Below are positions 1 to 8,984 of a DNA stretch of 64,000 bases, in pieces. This DNA is from an uncultured Clostridia bacterium (GTDB taxonomy: Bacteria > Bacillota > Clostridia > Monoglobales > Monoglobaceae), in NCBI GenBank assembly GCA_947631965.1, contig CANRNL010000005.1, positions 24,036 through 88,035 of the forward strand, read 5' to 3'. Numbering within the stretch: the stretch's first letter is position 1; the number at the start of each line of letters is the position of its first letter. The translations under genes and the position numbers were made by a program. The notes beneath the pieces were generated by a model. It saw nothing but the letters and a program-made list of their open reading frames with translations. It had not been told where the DNA came from and ran no database searches.

Positions 1-1
1 A

Positions 2-979
2 GCGCAGGAGCTTGTGACAGGAAGTACGGACGACGGCGAACTCAGATACAGCGATACCGAGGACGGAGAATATTCCGCCGACATTCCGACTAAAGTGAAC
101 GGGGGCGAATACGAGGTATGGTATAAGGTGTTCGGCGACGAAAACCACAGCGACAGCGCGCCGCAGAGCATAAAGGTGACTATCGCAAAAATTGACCCGA
201 CAGTAGTCGTGGAGTCCGCAAGAGCGCTTTATGATGACGCCGAAATACCGCAGGCGCTTGTTAAATATGAAGCGCCCGACGGCGTTACGGTGATGTTCAG
301 TGATAAAGAGGACGGTCAATATACCGCCGCGGTTCCCACCGGAACGAAAGCGGGCGAATACACGCTCTGGTATAAGGTTGAGGGCAACGAAAATTACAAC
401 GATCTCCCGCCGAAGTCTTTGACGGTTAAAATCGCGCACGGCTTTGCGGAAGTTTTAACGGCTCCCGAGGCGATAAAAAATCTTGTATATGACGGCACGG
501 CGCAGAGTCTTGTAACGCCCGGCGTGGGCATAAACGGCGAAATGGAGTACAGCCTCGACGGAAAGACATACTCGCCCTCTGTGCCGACAGGCACGGAGGC
601 GGGAGAATATACGGTATGGTATAAGGTTGTCGGCGGATATATCAACGACAAACATTATCACGACTCGGAAGCGCAATCCTTGACGGTTGTTATCTCAAGG
701 GACGGCGATTATGATTATATTATCAAGAGCGCGGGCTTTGACGCGGACGGCAATTTAGAGGTCGAAATTTTGTGTCAAGTCGCAAATCCGAGTGCCGCAA
801 AGCTGGTTGCGGCTTCATACAGCGGCGGCGTTTTGACGGATATAATGCTTTTCGACATAGACGGAGCAACGGTTGACTTGGACGGCTACGCTCCGCAAGC
901 CGAGAATGTCAAGTTGTTTATATGGAGTGACTTGGATTATATGGTTCCGCTTGCCCTGCCGTATGAGATAAACGGTTAA
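2..979 (+). CDS. C-terminal part of a repeat-rich surface protein (5' end outside window)
   Basis: The reading frame is already open at base 2, so the start lies upstream; the GTG at 14 is internal. The visible 325 residues hold three Ig-like units of about 70-85 residues, each ending in a GEY-x-VWYKV signature and resembling MBG-type repeats of secreted Bacillota proteins. The last 90 residues form a different module containing an IWSDLDYMVPL motif, which also closes the protein encoded at 10522-18246. No SLH, sortase or membrane anchor is present at this end. The same Ig-like unit, including YDGTAQELVT, recurs in the protein starting at 59206, so the two are related by domain shuffling. A strong hairpin terminator follows 57 bp after the stop. 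Surface location is inferred from domain type; the binding target is unknown. Confidence 0.75.
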   Translation, partial: AQELVTGSTDDGELRYSDTEDGEYSADIPTKVNGGEYEVWYKVFGDENHSDSAPQSIKVTIAKIDPTVVVESARALYDDAEIPQALVKYEAPDGVTVMFSDKEDGQYTAAVPTGTKAGEYTLWYKVEGNENYNDLPPKSLTVKIAHGFAEVLTAPEAIKNLVYDGTAQSLVTPGVGINGEMEYSLDGKTYSPSVPTGTEAGEYTVWYKVVGGYINDKHYHDSEAQSLTVVISRDGDYDYIIKSAGFDADGNLEVEILCQVANPSAAKLVAASYSGGVLTDIMLFDIDGATVDLDGYAPQAENVKLFIWSDLDYMVPLALPYEING

Positions 980-1035
980 TCAAATCAGCACAAAAATCCG
1001 CGTGAAATTTATAGCGGAAACGAATATTTAAAAAG

Positions 1036-1072
1036 CAAATTCCGATTAAATTTAATCGGAATTTGTTTTTTT
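1036..1072 (+). terminator. Rho-independent terminator of the first surface-protein gene
   Basis: A perfect 15+15 bp palindrome with no unpaired loop bases (1036-1065) runs into a T tract (to 1072). It lies between the stop at 979 and the next gene and should end transcription of the upstream gene. Confidence 0.8.
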
Positions 1073-1136
1073 GACACGAAACGTGCTGAATTTGACACGA
1101 AATGTTGTTTAAATTTGCCAAAACATATGATATAAT
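1070..1136 (+). promoter_or_regulatory. Direct repeats plus -10 box upstream of the giant SLH gene
   Basis: The 12-mer TTTGACACGAAA occurs at 1070-1081 and again at 1091-1102, 21 bp apart (two helical turns). A consensus TATAAT lies at 1131-1136, 49 bp before the start codon at 1180. The distance from either TTGACA to the TATAAT (33 bp or more) is too long for an ordinary sigma-A pair, so the repeats look more like an operator than -35 boxes. The regulatory role is an inference from phasing and position. Confidence 0.45.
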
Positions 1137-1179
1137 TAAAAAATAAGTATCGTAGATAAACAAAAAAAGGAGTCAAATT

Positions 1180-4100
1180 ATGACATCTGTGACGAAAATA
1201 AAATTAAAAAGACTGCTGAGCGTAATACTTGTTCTTGCGCTCGTTGCCACCTTGGTGCAGGTACCGGTTTTTGCCGAAGGCGAGCCGATTTATCTGCCCG
1301 AGGCGGATTTGAGCGAGGAAGTGCTAAACAGCGGTACGTTCAATTTGTCCGCTTCGGGAGCGGAAATTGAAGAAAATGCGGGAGCGCCGTATATCTTCAA
1401 GGTCAAAAGAGGAGGAGAATATTTGCCCGAAGCTACGCTTCGCCTTGATATGATTGATATTACGGCGAAATACGGCGACGATTATACCGTAAGGCTGTAT
1501 AACGGCGACGGTGAGGGCGTCCAAAACTCCGGCAGCAAGTCGATTATTGAGGAAATAATCGACAATGCCGACGAAATTGAAGAAATCAACGACAGCGACT
1601 ACATTGTCTCGGGTGAGCTGGTTGATACCGAGGAGGAAATGGAAGCCTTTCGCGAGGACGCAAGCATCGGTGCGGAGTATGTCGCTGCTATGTTCGGCAT
1701 AGGAGAAGGCGAAGCGTCCGCGGATGACGCGGCAGTACCCGAAGCTACCGATACTGCTGAGCCCGAAGTTACCGATGAGGTAGAACCTGAGGTTACGGAC
1801 GCGGCGGAGCCCGAAGTGACTGACGCGGCGGAGCCTGAAATAACTGACGAAGTCGAACCCGAAGTAACTGACGAAGCAGAGCCCGAAGTTACCGACGAGG
1901 CGGAGGTTGAAGCGTTTGACGACGAGACTGTTCAGGAGGCTGACACGTCCACCCTGCGCGGGATAAAGGCTCTCGCCACGGGTATGGAGAACGATATAGC
2001 TCCCATGGACGGCGGAAGCGCAGGCGCGGCAAGCACGGAGCGTATGCTTACCGACGAAATGCTAAACGGTCTTTCGACTTCGCTCGGAAGCGCGTACCTT
2101 ACGCTTAATTTTGCCGAGGGCGAAACCGAAAAATACATAGCCCTTACGCCGAAAAATAATTTAAGAGGCGACGGCGACAAAATGTTTACGATAAACCTCG
2201 TAGCCGAGTCATCCTATGCGGTCGTGGGCTTGTCGGGTATGAGCGTCTCGATTATTGACGACGAGGTTCAGGAGGAAGCGGCGGTTGAATTTTCGGACGC
2301 GGAGTATCATCCCTCCGACGGTTACATAAAGGTTAAGGTAGTGCGTGACGGCGCTTTAAATCAGGTGGTATCGGTAATGCTCTCCACCGAGGACGAAACG
2401 GCACTCAAAAACCGCGATTATTCTCAGGTGGACACAACTCTCGTCTTTCCGTACGGTATCAGCGAGAGAACCATAAACATTCCGATAAGAAGCGATTACG
2501 CGGAGGGAAACGCGTCGTTTAAGCTGAAACTGCACGAGGCGACTAACTGCGTTGTGGGCGAGCTTGGAGCCGCGCACGGCGTTATTGACGCGCACAGCGA
2601 GAGCTTTGACTTTAAAGGAACCGACTACGAAACCGGCGACAGCGGCAGTGCCGACAATGCGGACAATAGAGTAGAGATTGCGGCGGACGCTTCCGCGTCG
2701 GATATTATTCTCGGCGACAAAGTGGATTTGAAGACGTTTTTCAACAGTTACCTGTCTCGTAACGACGGCGGCGGTGAGTCGCATATGGATGGAGAGGAAT
2801 ATGTGCTTACCTTGCCGGCTCTGTACTGGTTTAACGCCAACGAGGACGCGTCTGTGGAATTAGTCGGCACATCGGAAAAGCATTACGATTACAGCGGCTA
2901 TCAAGTCGAATGGACAAAGGAATCAAATGACGGCAATTATTCGCACACCACGTTAGAAGCCGGCGCCAACGATGTTAACAGTAGTGAGGAACGATGGAAC
3001 AACCGCAAGGATAATGTTTTCGGCGACATAGATATGGATTCATTTTCAATCCGGCTGTACCATGATTTTGCCTTCATAACCACGGCGACAAAGCTCACCA
3101 TTCATTCGATAACTCCTATTTTAAGACCGTTCGAGGTGTCTCTCGCCCCGTCCGATCCGCTTAAGTTTTTAAACGAAAACGGAGAGTATGTGGACAATAC
3201 GAATATAGCGCGCCTGAAAAATGCGAACGACACCGTTTTGCAAAACGCAAGCACCAACGGCAAGGGAACGGCGGTAAAATTCAGCGGCGACTATATTACG
3301 GTGACGACAAGCAGCCCATATGCTTATATTTCAGGGCTGAATATTATCAATCCCTCGAATGGATGGACAAAACCCATTCTCAGTAACCTCAAGCCCGGAA
3401 CCACGTCCGCGTCGGTACAGCTTACGAACGATTTTATAGCGGACAACCTTTATTATGTCGATTTTGCGAATAACGGCAAAAACGGAAGTAAAGGGCAGTT
3501 CCAAGTTCAGGCGGTGCTGGATTATTATGATGTGAAAGTCAATATTCACGAGGACCCCAATGCGTCGGTTACCATGACCCATATAAATGACCCCACAGAA
3601 AAGGACGATTCTCATATTATAAGAGGGGAATATTACATTAAAAGCGCGTCAAACGGCAAATACATATATATGGTTCCCGACCCGGACTTTGTATATCCCA
3701 AGGATGTCACTTTGCAAAACGGTTGGGGAACAAAGTTTACCATTGTTCCTGCGTTTATGTATGCCCAAGGTCAAAATCGTGAGGATTGGGCTGTTATAAA
3801 AGCGTCGGATTGGCCGAATAACGCCCTGACCCGCCGCACTCGTTATTTAGAAAATGATCATTCTCCGTCAAGATGGCATCAGCGGGATGTCGGAGAGAAC
3901 CCGAGTATGGACGAGATGTTTTCCATTGTCAAACACGAGGACGGTACTTGCACGGCAGTCGCCTGTATGTACTACTCGCTCAAGGAATGTGGAGATTATG
4001 TAGGGTATGATTTTACGCTCAAACCCGAGACGCTGAGTACCTCCTCACGATGGATATTTGAGCCTGCGAGCGAGCCGGAGACGGAAAAAGAATGGACGCT

Positions 4101-7100
4101 GCACCGCGGCGATACGGTCACGTTTACTCAGGAAATAAACAACGCGATGTACAAAGGCTCGCGTATAAGATTTGTTACAAGAGATACCTCAAGCGCCGAG
4201 GAGGTTGACGTTAAGAGAAAGTACGACAAGGATAATTCATGCACGTTATTCTGCAATTATTCAAGTCTTGACGTCTACCCGAGCTATGAAAACAGTATGC
4301 AGGTAATAGTCAGGGTAAAGAAAAGCGACCTTTATATGTTCCAAACCGACAAGGGTATATTCACCTGCCCGAGCGTTGATAACGGCGATTATAACGATTA
4401 TATCGTAACAAACGAAAACGACTTTGCGGAATCGGTATATTATGAATATTCCGCATACCCGAGGAGCGACACTCTGGTCCCGATATGGAACAGCTTATAT
4501 TCGCAGAGTACCCTTTATTTTGAGTCGTCAAACGTTCCGGAGAAGAATGTCATCACGCTGACCTGTAAGCCGGCGAGCAAGCAAAAGTACGTTCTGACCG
4601 GAACCGCGCGTTACTCCGACACATCCATAAACGGAACTACCGAGGGAAGTGCCTGGATGCCGGCAAAGGGCGCGTATGTGCTTATGGGAAGCTCGGTTTA
4701 CGGAATATCCGACGACGACGGAAATCTTACAACCATCGGTGCGCCCGGTCTTCCCTGTTATCGCTTTATTTATAAGGTCGTCGCATCCGGCACGACTCGA
4801 TACGCGACCGTGCGTCTTAGAGATGACAATACCGTGGAATACAGCGAGAACACATATGACCCCGTTACGGGAGATGTGACAGGCACAGTCACGCAGACGG
4901 CGTATGGTATGAATATAGGAACGATAATCGTGTCGCCGACTGACAGAACCGCCCCGTACCCCGAGGCGTTCGTGTCTACAATGTCGAGCGGAGTTCAGAC
5001 CGAAACCGTGCAGATAAACGACGACATTACGAGTTTCACCATCACAGTCAACAACAACCACTCAAAATACACCGACACCGACGGAGTTGAGCGTGAGGAA
5101 AAGGTTATCGGCGTTGACGTTTTAATTTACGACGGACAGACCAATCAAGAGAAAACCGTGCTAAGCGGAGCAAAGCAGGTATCGGATGAAAACGGTATGA
5201 GCGTATGGACTCTCTCTAAGAGCTTTGAGCGAGGAAAGACCGAGGAGTACAAGGCAAGCGACAAGGTCTACGTCAGATTAACCACCGACAGAGTTATAGG
5301 AAACGGAAAGAGCGTCAGTGCCGACGGAACCGAAACGAGCGCCGAGGCGCTTTTGCAGACGGTTTACGCTCCGGTTTACACGGGCTATACCCTCGCACAA
5401 AGCAACGTGCAGCAGCCCGTAACGCAGGAGTTCGACCCGAGGGAGAATATTTGCCCCGTAAATCTTCCGTTTTTGGGAGCGATGAACTCAACTTTTAATG
5501 TTGCGTCCATTTCGCTGTCAATATCTGAACTCCCCAACGGAGGTCAGCGACTGTCGTTCGGAGTTTCGCCCCAAAGCATCAGCGCGGGCAACGAAATTAA
5601 AAATGTGGAGACCGGAGTGGACTACGGTCTTAGCGACATAAAGCAGGCTTTCAGCGAAACCAAGGAATTCGGAGAAGCGATAAACATTTTCGGAAAGCCG
5701 TTCGGCGGCAGTCATTATGCGGGTATGAAGGCGTTTGCAATTAAGCCGATTTTTGGAATATACCTTGATTTCGGTGTTAAATCCATAAATCTGCAAGGCA
5801 GCACAAAGACGGCGTTTTCGTTTATGGGCGGCGGACTTTATCTCGGCGGTATGGGACATATCCGCGGAACAATATACTTCACGATAGGATGGCTTCCGAT
5901 TTACTTCGGCTTTGACGGAGAACTGACGATATATACCCAGGTAGGTGTGCAAACAATAGACAAATCCATTGATGTCACACCGAGTATGATAAACAGCGAG
6001 TCTAACTCGTTTGACAGGTACCTGGAGCCGTCGTGGTGCTTACAGGCAAACGTAATTGTCGCGATATATGCGGGCGTGGGACTTTGCGGCACTCTGGGCG
6101 TGCGAGGCGGAGTTCAGCTTGATATGAACGGTATATACAACCACACGATACAACTGCTGTATCCAAGTATCCGCAAGACGGGAGCATATTTAAATCTCAG
6201 CGTAAGAATATGGGTGGACGCGCTCCTGTTCTCAATCCCCATTCCGGTGGCAAATCTCGTTGAGAAGAGATACGGATACTACGAGGATATAGCAAACTCC
6301 GACATCATCGGAGGTTCAAAGACTTCGTCGTCCGAAGCGCAAACTCAGACATCAGCGGTAGACGAGGATACGGGAGTTGTTATGCGCCCGAGAAGCGCAA
6401 ATCAGTCGGCGTGGCTGCCTAACGGAAGCGTAGACGTTGCAAGTACGTTTGAAGAGGCTTCTTCAACGGTGCTTTTGGAGAACGGATACGACAGAGCAGA
6501 CCCGCAGCTTATGGATTTGGGCGGCGGCAGAATACTCCTCGTGTTTATCGCGGACGACCCAAGCCGAAGCGACAGCGACAGGACCGCGCTTATGTACAGC
6601 ATATACGAAAACGGAACGTGGTCAAATCCCGCTAAAATTCAGGACGACGGAACAGCCGATTTCGAGCCGGATTTGTGCGACGCGGGCGATAAGGTACTCA
6701 TCTCGTGGACTTCGAGGTCCGAAGGCGTTTCCCCCGAAAACGAGCTTGATTACATAAAGAGTATGGACGTTTACGCGGTAACTCTCGATAAGGCGACGCT
6801 TGAACTCGGCACAACGGAACAGCTCACGAATGATACCGACAAGGGAATGTATGACAGCGCACCCGTCGGACTTTATGACGAAACATCGGGCGATATGATG
6901 GTTTACTATCTCAAGTCCGAGGTAAAAGGCACCGACTTTGAAAAGTCTGTAATGCCGACGACGAACGAAAGCGTAATCGTTTATATGCTCTACGACGCTT
7001 CAATGGGTAAGTGGTTAAGGGATTACTATTACCCGAACGAAGTCGCAAGCGATGAGGCGAAGCAGGAGCTTATCGAAAACTGGGGCGCTCAGAGGTTCCT

Positions 7101-8568
7101 CGCGTCTCCGATAAAGGACTTCTCCAAAAATTCGCCTGTAATCATAGACTTTGACGCGATAAGCTATAACGGCATAGGTCTGTATACCTTCACCGTAGAT
7201 CAGGACAATAATATGGATACCGACTTTGACAGAGAGCTGTTTGTTCAGGCGTATGACTTTGATACGCATACGACATATGTGCCTGTGAGAATAACAAACG
7301 ACAATTTCGCGGACGCACGTCCTCAGCTTGTCAGAAACGGCGAATATACATACCTGTTCTGGTTTGAAAACAACAAGGATATACGATACATAAATGTTAC
7401 CGATTTAATCAAATACGGCGTTAACGCTGACGGAACTATCAAAGAGGACTACGACTTCAACATTAACGTGGTATTCTTTATGGACAGCAGCGACAGCACC
7501 AGTATTGTAAATCCGTCCTTTGACAGCTACAACGCGTTTGTGGATAAGGACAACAATTTGTTTGTAACGTGGCTCCAGCCCGTTAAAGAGGAGGACGGCT
7601 CAAGCTGTCAGGAAATCTACGCGTCGGCGTTTATACGCGACGCGGAAGGCTCGTGCTGGTCTGACGGCGTAAGGCTCACTCACAGCGGAGTGCAAAACGA
7701 CGAGGTCGCGTTCCTTACAGACGCAAGCGGAAATCTGCTCACCGTAAGCAACCAATATAAAGTGGATTTCGTGGATGAAAATCTGGGAGCGAAGGACATA
7801 AAGCTCGTCGCGACGAATTATAAGACCGTTGGCTCTATCGATGTTACCGATGTTCAGCTTGCCGACGCGTCTCCGACGGCGGGCAGCGAGAACAATGTGA
7901 CAATAACCGTTAAAAACACCGGACTTAAAAACGCTAAGGGCTACACGATGGACGTTTACGAAAAGGTAAACGGTGAGGTCGGCAAAAAGCTTACGACCAT
8001 TACTTCGGACGAAATACTTACGCCTTCGTCAAGCGACACGGCGGAGCTTATATGGACAATGCCCGAAAGCTATGAGGGCGTTAACGATCTGTCGCTTTAT
8101 ATCACGGTTAACGAGAACGAAACGAGCGAGATAAGCAAGTTCACGAGCGACAGTATAGACATAAGAGCGGAGTACGAAATTGTAAGCTATGACATTTCCG
8201 AGAATTCCGACGGTTTTTACATCACATATACTGTTAAAAACGGAATTGTTCTCGGCTACGAGGATGGTAAGTTCGGTCCCGACGATTTGATAACGCGTGA
8301 ACAGGCGGCGGCTATGATGTGGCGCTATGCACAGTATACCGGCGAGGATGTATCCGTGGGCGAAAATACCAATATACTGAGCTATACCGACGCGCCGCAG
8401 ATAAGCGAATACGCGACTCCCGCGCTTCAGTGGGCTTGCGGAGCGGGCGTTATCAACGGATATACCGACAACACGTTACTGCCGCAGAATAATGCGACGC
8501 GCGCGGAAGCGGCGGCAATGATAGAAAGAATTGACAAAATGTTAAATAACGATAACGATATACAGTAA
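1180..8568 (+). CDS. Giant secreted SLH protein with Calx-beta, propeller-like and CARDB-like domains
   Basis: Predicted 2462 residues. A signal peptide covers 1-32, with a VFA cleavage site. A Calx-beta-like fold begins near residue 50 but is interrupted at about 110-300 by an acidic stretch containing tandem EPEVTD units; its second half follows, then another Calx-beta-like domain to about 470. A long beta-rich central region has no family I recognise. Residues about 1767-2217 repeat WSNP/DGTAD-type strands that look like beta-propeller blades, and 2218-2329 resemble CARDB. The C-terminus carries one partial and one complete SLH motif for cell-wall anchoring. AAAGG-AG lies 9 bp before the ATG. 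The protein is paralogous to the one at 10522-18246 in domain order and central-region phrases. Exported and wall-bound is well supported; ligand or enzymatic role is unknown. Confidence 0.85.
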   Translation: MTSVTKIKLKRLLSVILVLALVATLVQVPVFAEGEPIYLPEADLSEEVLNSGTFNLSASGAEIEENAGAPYIFKVKRGGEYLPEATLRLDMIDITAKYGDDYTVRLYNGDGEGVQNSGSKSIIEEIIDNADEIEEINDSDYIVSGELVDTEEEMEAFREDASIGAEYVAAMFGIGEGEASADDAAVPEATDTAEPEVTDEVEPEVTDAAEPEVTDAAEPEITDEVEPEVTDEAEPEVTDEAEVEAFDDETVQEADTSTLRGIKALATGMENDIAPMDGGSAGAASTERMLTDEMLNGLSTSLGSAYLTLNFAEGETEKYIALTPKNNLRGDGDKMFTINLVAESSYAVVGLSGMSVSIIDDEVQEEAAVEFSDAEYHPSDGYIKVKVVRDGALNQVVSVMLSTEDETALKNRDYSQVDTTLVFPYGISERTINIPIRSDYAEGNASFKLKLHEATNCVVGELGAAHGVIDAHSESFDFKGTDYETGDSGSADNADNRVEIAADASASDIILGDKVDLKTFFNSYLSRNDGGGESHMDGEEYVLTLPALYWFNANEDASVELVGTSEKHYDYSGYQVEWTKESNDGNYSHTTLEAGANDVNSSEERWNNRKDNVFGDIDMDSFSIRLYHDFAFITTATKLTIHSITPILRPFEVSLAPSDPLKFLNENGEYVDNTNIARLKNANDTVLQNASTNGKGTAVKFSGDYITVTTSSPYAYISGLNIINPSNGWTKPILSNLKPGTTSASVQLTNDFIADNLYYVDFANNGKNGSKGQFQVQAVLDYYDVKVNIHEDPNASVTMTHINDPTEKDDSHIIRGEYYIKSASNGKYIYMVPDPDFVYPKDVTLQNGWGTKFTIVPAFMYAQGQNREDWAVIKASDWPNNALTRRTRYLENDHSPSRWHQRDVGENPSMDEMFSIVKHEDGTCTAVACMYYSLKECGDYVGYDFTLKPETLSTSSRWIFEPASEPETEKEWTLHRGDTVTFTQEINNAMYKGSRIRFVTRDTSSAEEVDVKRKYDKDNSCTLFCNYSSLDVYPSYENSMQVIVRVKKSDLYMFQTDKGIFTCPSVDNGDYNDYIVTNENDFAESVYYEYSAYPRSDTLVPIWNSLYSQSTLYFESSNVPEKNVITLTCKPASKQKYVLTGTARYSDTSINGTTEGSAWMPAKGAYVLMGSSVYGISDDDGNLTTIGAPGLPCYRFIYKVVASGTTRYATVRLRDDNTVEYSENTYDPVTGDVTGTVTQTAYGMNIGTIIVSPTDRTAPYPEAFVSTMSSGVQTETVQINDDITSFTITVNNNHSKYTDTDGVEREEKVIGVDVLIYDGQTNQEKTVLSGAKQVSDENGMSVWTLSKSFERGKTEEYKASDKVYVRLTTDRVIGNGKSVSADGTETSAEALLQTVYAPVYTGYTLAQSNVQQPVTQEFDPRENICPVNLPFLGAMNSTFNVASISLSISELPNGGQRLSFGVSPQSISAGNEIKNVETGVDYGLSDIKQAFSETKEFGEAINIFGKPFGGSHYAGMKAFAIKPIFGIYLDFGVKSINLQGSTKTAFSFMGGGLYLGGMGHIRGTIYFTIGWLPIYFGFDGELTIYTQVGVQTIDKSIDVTPSMINSESNSFDRYLEPSWCLQANVIVAIYAGVGLCGTLGVRGGVQLDMNGIYNHTIQLLYPSIRKTGAYLNLSVRIWVDALLFSIPIPVANLVEKRYGYYEDIANSDIIGGSKTSSSEAQTQTSAVDEDTGVVMRPRSANQSAWLPNGSVDVASTFEEASSTVLLENGYDRADPQLMDLGGGRILLVFIADDPSRSDSDRTALMYSIYENGTWSNPAKIQDDGTADFEPDLCDAGDKVLISWTSRSEGVSPENELDYIKSMDVYAVTLDKATLELGTTEQLTNDTDKGMYDSAPVGLYDETSGDMMVYYLKSEVKGTDFEKSVMPTTNESVIVYMLYDASMGKWLRDYYYPNEVASDEAKQELIENWGAQRFLASPIKDFSKNSPVIIDFDAISYNGIGLYTFTVDQDNNMDTDFDRELFVQAYDFDTHTTYVPVRITNDNFADARPQLVRNGEYTYLFWFENNKDIRYINVTDLIKYGVNADGTIKEDYDFNINVVFFMDSSDSTSIVNPSFDSYNAFVDKDNNLFVTWLQPVKEEDGSSCQEIYASAFIRDAEGSCWSDGVRLTHSGVQNDEVAFLTDASGNLLTVSNQYKVDFVDENLGAKDIKLVATNYKTVGSIDVTDVQLADASPTAGSENNVTITVKNTGLKNAKGYTMDVYEKVNGEVGKKLTTITSDEILTPSSSDTAELIWTMPESYEGVNDLSLYITVNENETSEISKFTSDSIDIRAEYEIVSYDISENSDGFYITYTVKNGIVLGYEDGKFGPDDLITREQAAAMMWRYAQYTGEDVSVGENTNILSYTDAPQISEYATPALQWACGAGVINGYTDNTLLPQNNATRAEAAAMIERIDKMLNNDNDIQ
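1756..1899 (+). repeat. In-frame 24-bp tandem repeat (acidic octapeptide)
   Basis: Six consecutive 8-residue units of the form [AV]EPE[VI]TD[EA] are encoded by 24-bp steps, with degenerate flanks on both sides. Codons vary between units (GAA/GAG, ACC/ACT/ACG), so the array is old enough to have drifted. It lies inside an acidic insertion that splits a Calx-beta domain and probably forms an extended, negatively charged loop, perhaps binding calcium. Confidence 0.85.
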
Positions 8569-8581
8569 AGGAGGTATAAGA

Positions 8582-8728
8582 ATGAACAATAACAAAAAAG
8601 ATGATAATAAAAGTAATCCCAAAGAGATTAATTTAGAGACTTTGAAGCAGGTTACGGGCGGCTCACTCGAAAACGTGCCCCGCGTACCCGAAAAACCGAT
8701 AGACGACCCGTTGAAATCCAAAATTTAA
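8582..8728 (+). CDS. 48-residue peptide with double-glycine leader-like motif
   Basis: A short reading frame 13 bp behind the giant SLH gene has an excellent ribosome site (AAAGGAGG, 7 bp spacing). The peptide begins MNNNKKDDNK and contains LETLKQVTGG at residues 18-27, which fits the classic export leader of bacteriocins and similar peptides: hydrophobic residues at -4, -7 and -12 and Gly-Gly before the cut. Cleavage after GG would leave a 21-residue core, rich in Pro and charged residues and without Cys. No C39-peptidase ABC transporter or modification enzyme is in the window. It could instead be a small unrelated protein; the SD strength and motif make it likely translated. It is probably cotranscribed with the SLH gene. 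Confidence 0.6.
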   Translation: MNNNKKDDNKSNPKEINLETLKQVTGGSLENVPRVPEKPIDDPLKSKI

Positions 8729-8740
8729 TTGCGGACGCAT

Positions 8741-8779
8741 ACAATGAGCGGGACGGATATTATCCGTCCCGCTTATTGT
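8741..8779. terminator. Long hairpin after the GG-peptide gene
   Basis: A 19-bp stem with one G-T pair around a single-base centre (8760) spans 8741-8779; the core 12 bp on each side are perfect G/C-rich pairs. It lies 12 bp after the peptide stop and before the convergent CLC gene. No strong T tract follows on either side, so termination is plausible but not certain. Confidence 0.5.
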
Positions 8780-8810
8780 ATAGAGTTCCCGAAAAGCGAC
8801 TTGCGACGGT

Positions 8811-8933
8811 GTAGGGGCGAACCGTGTTCGCCCGCAATGATTGCACTCCGTGCGGGCGGGACGTCGAGGGCACCGTCCCGTACAACTGAATGGGCGTGCT
8901 TTACCTGTTGTAGGGTGCGGCGCCCTCGACGCA
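8811..8933. repeat. Modular palindromic intergenic repeat cluster (copy 1)
   Basis: Three G/C-rich modules stand side by side: A at 8811-8834 (starts GTAGGGGCGAACC), B at about 8857-8886 (CGGGACGTCGAGGGC...), and C at 8910-8933 (GTAGGGTGCGGCGCCCTC). Reverse complements of A and C recur with no mismatch over 24 bp at 57896-57919 and 58129-58152. B recurs with two differences at 57844-57873. The base composition differs from the A/T-richer intergenic DNA around it. It behaves like REP/MITE-type dispersed repeats of gut Clostridia and carries no gene. Confidence 0.8.
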
Positions 8934-8984
8934 CCGTATATAAAAAATAACCGACAAACAATGGCAGAAAGTCTAAACCGTATA

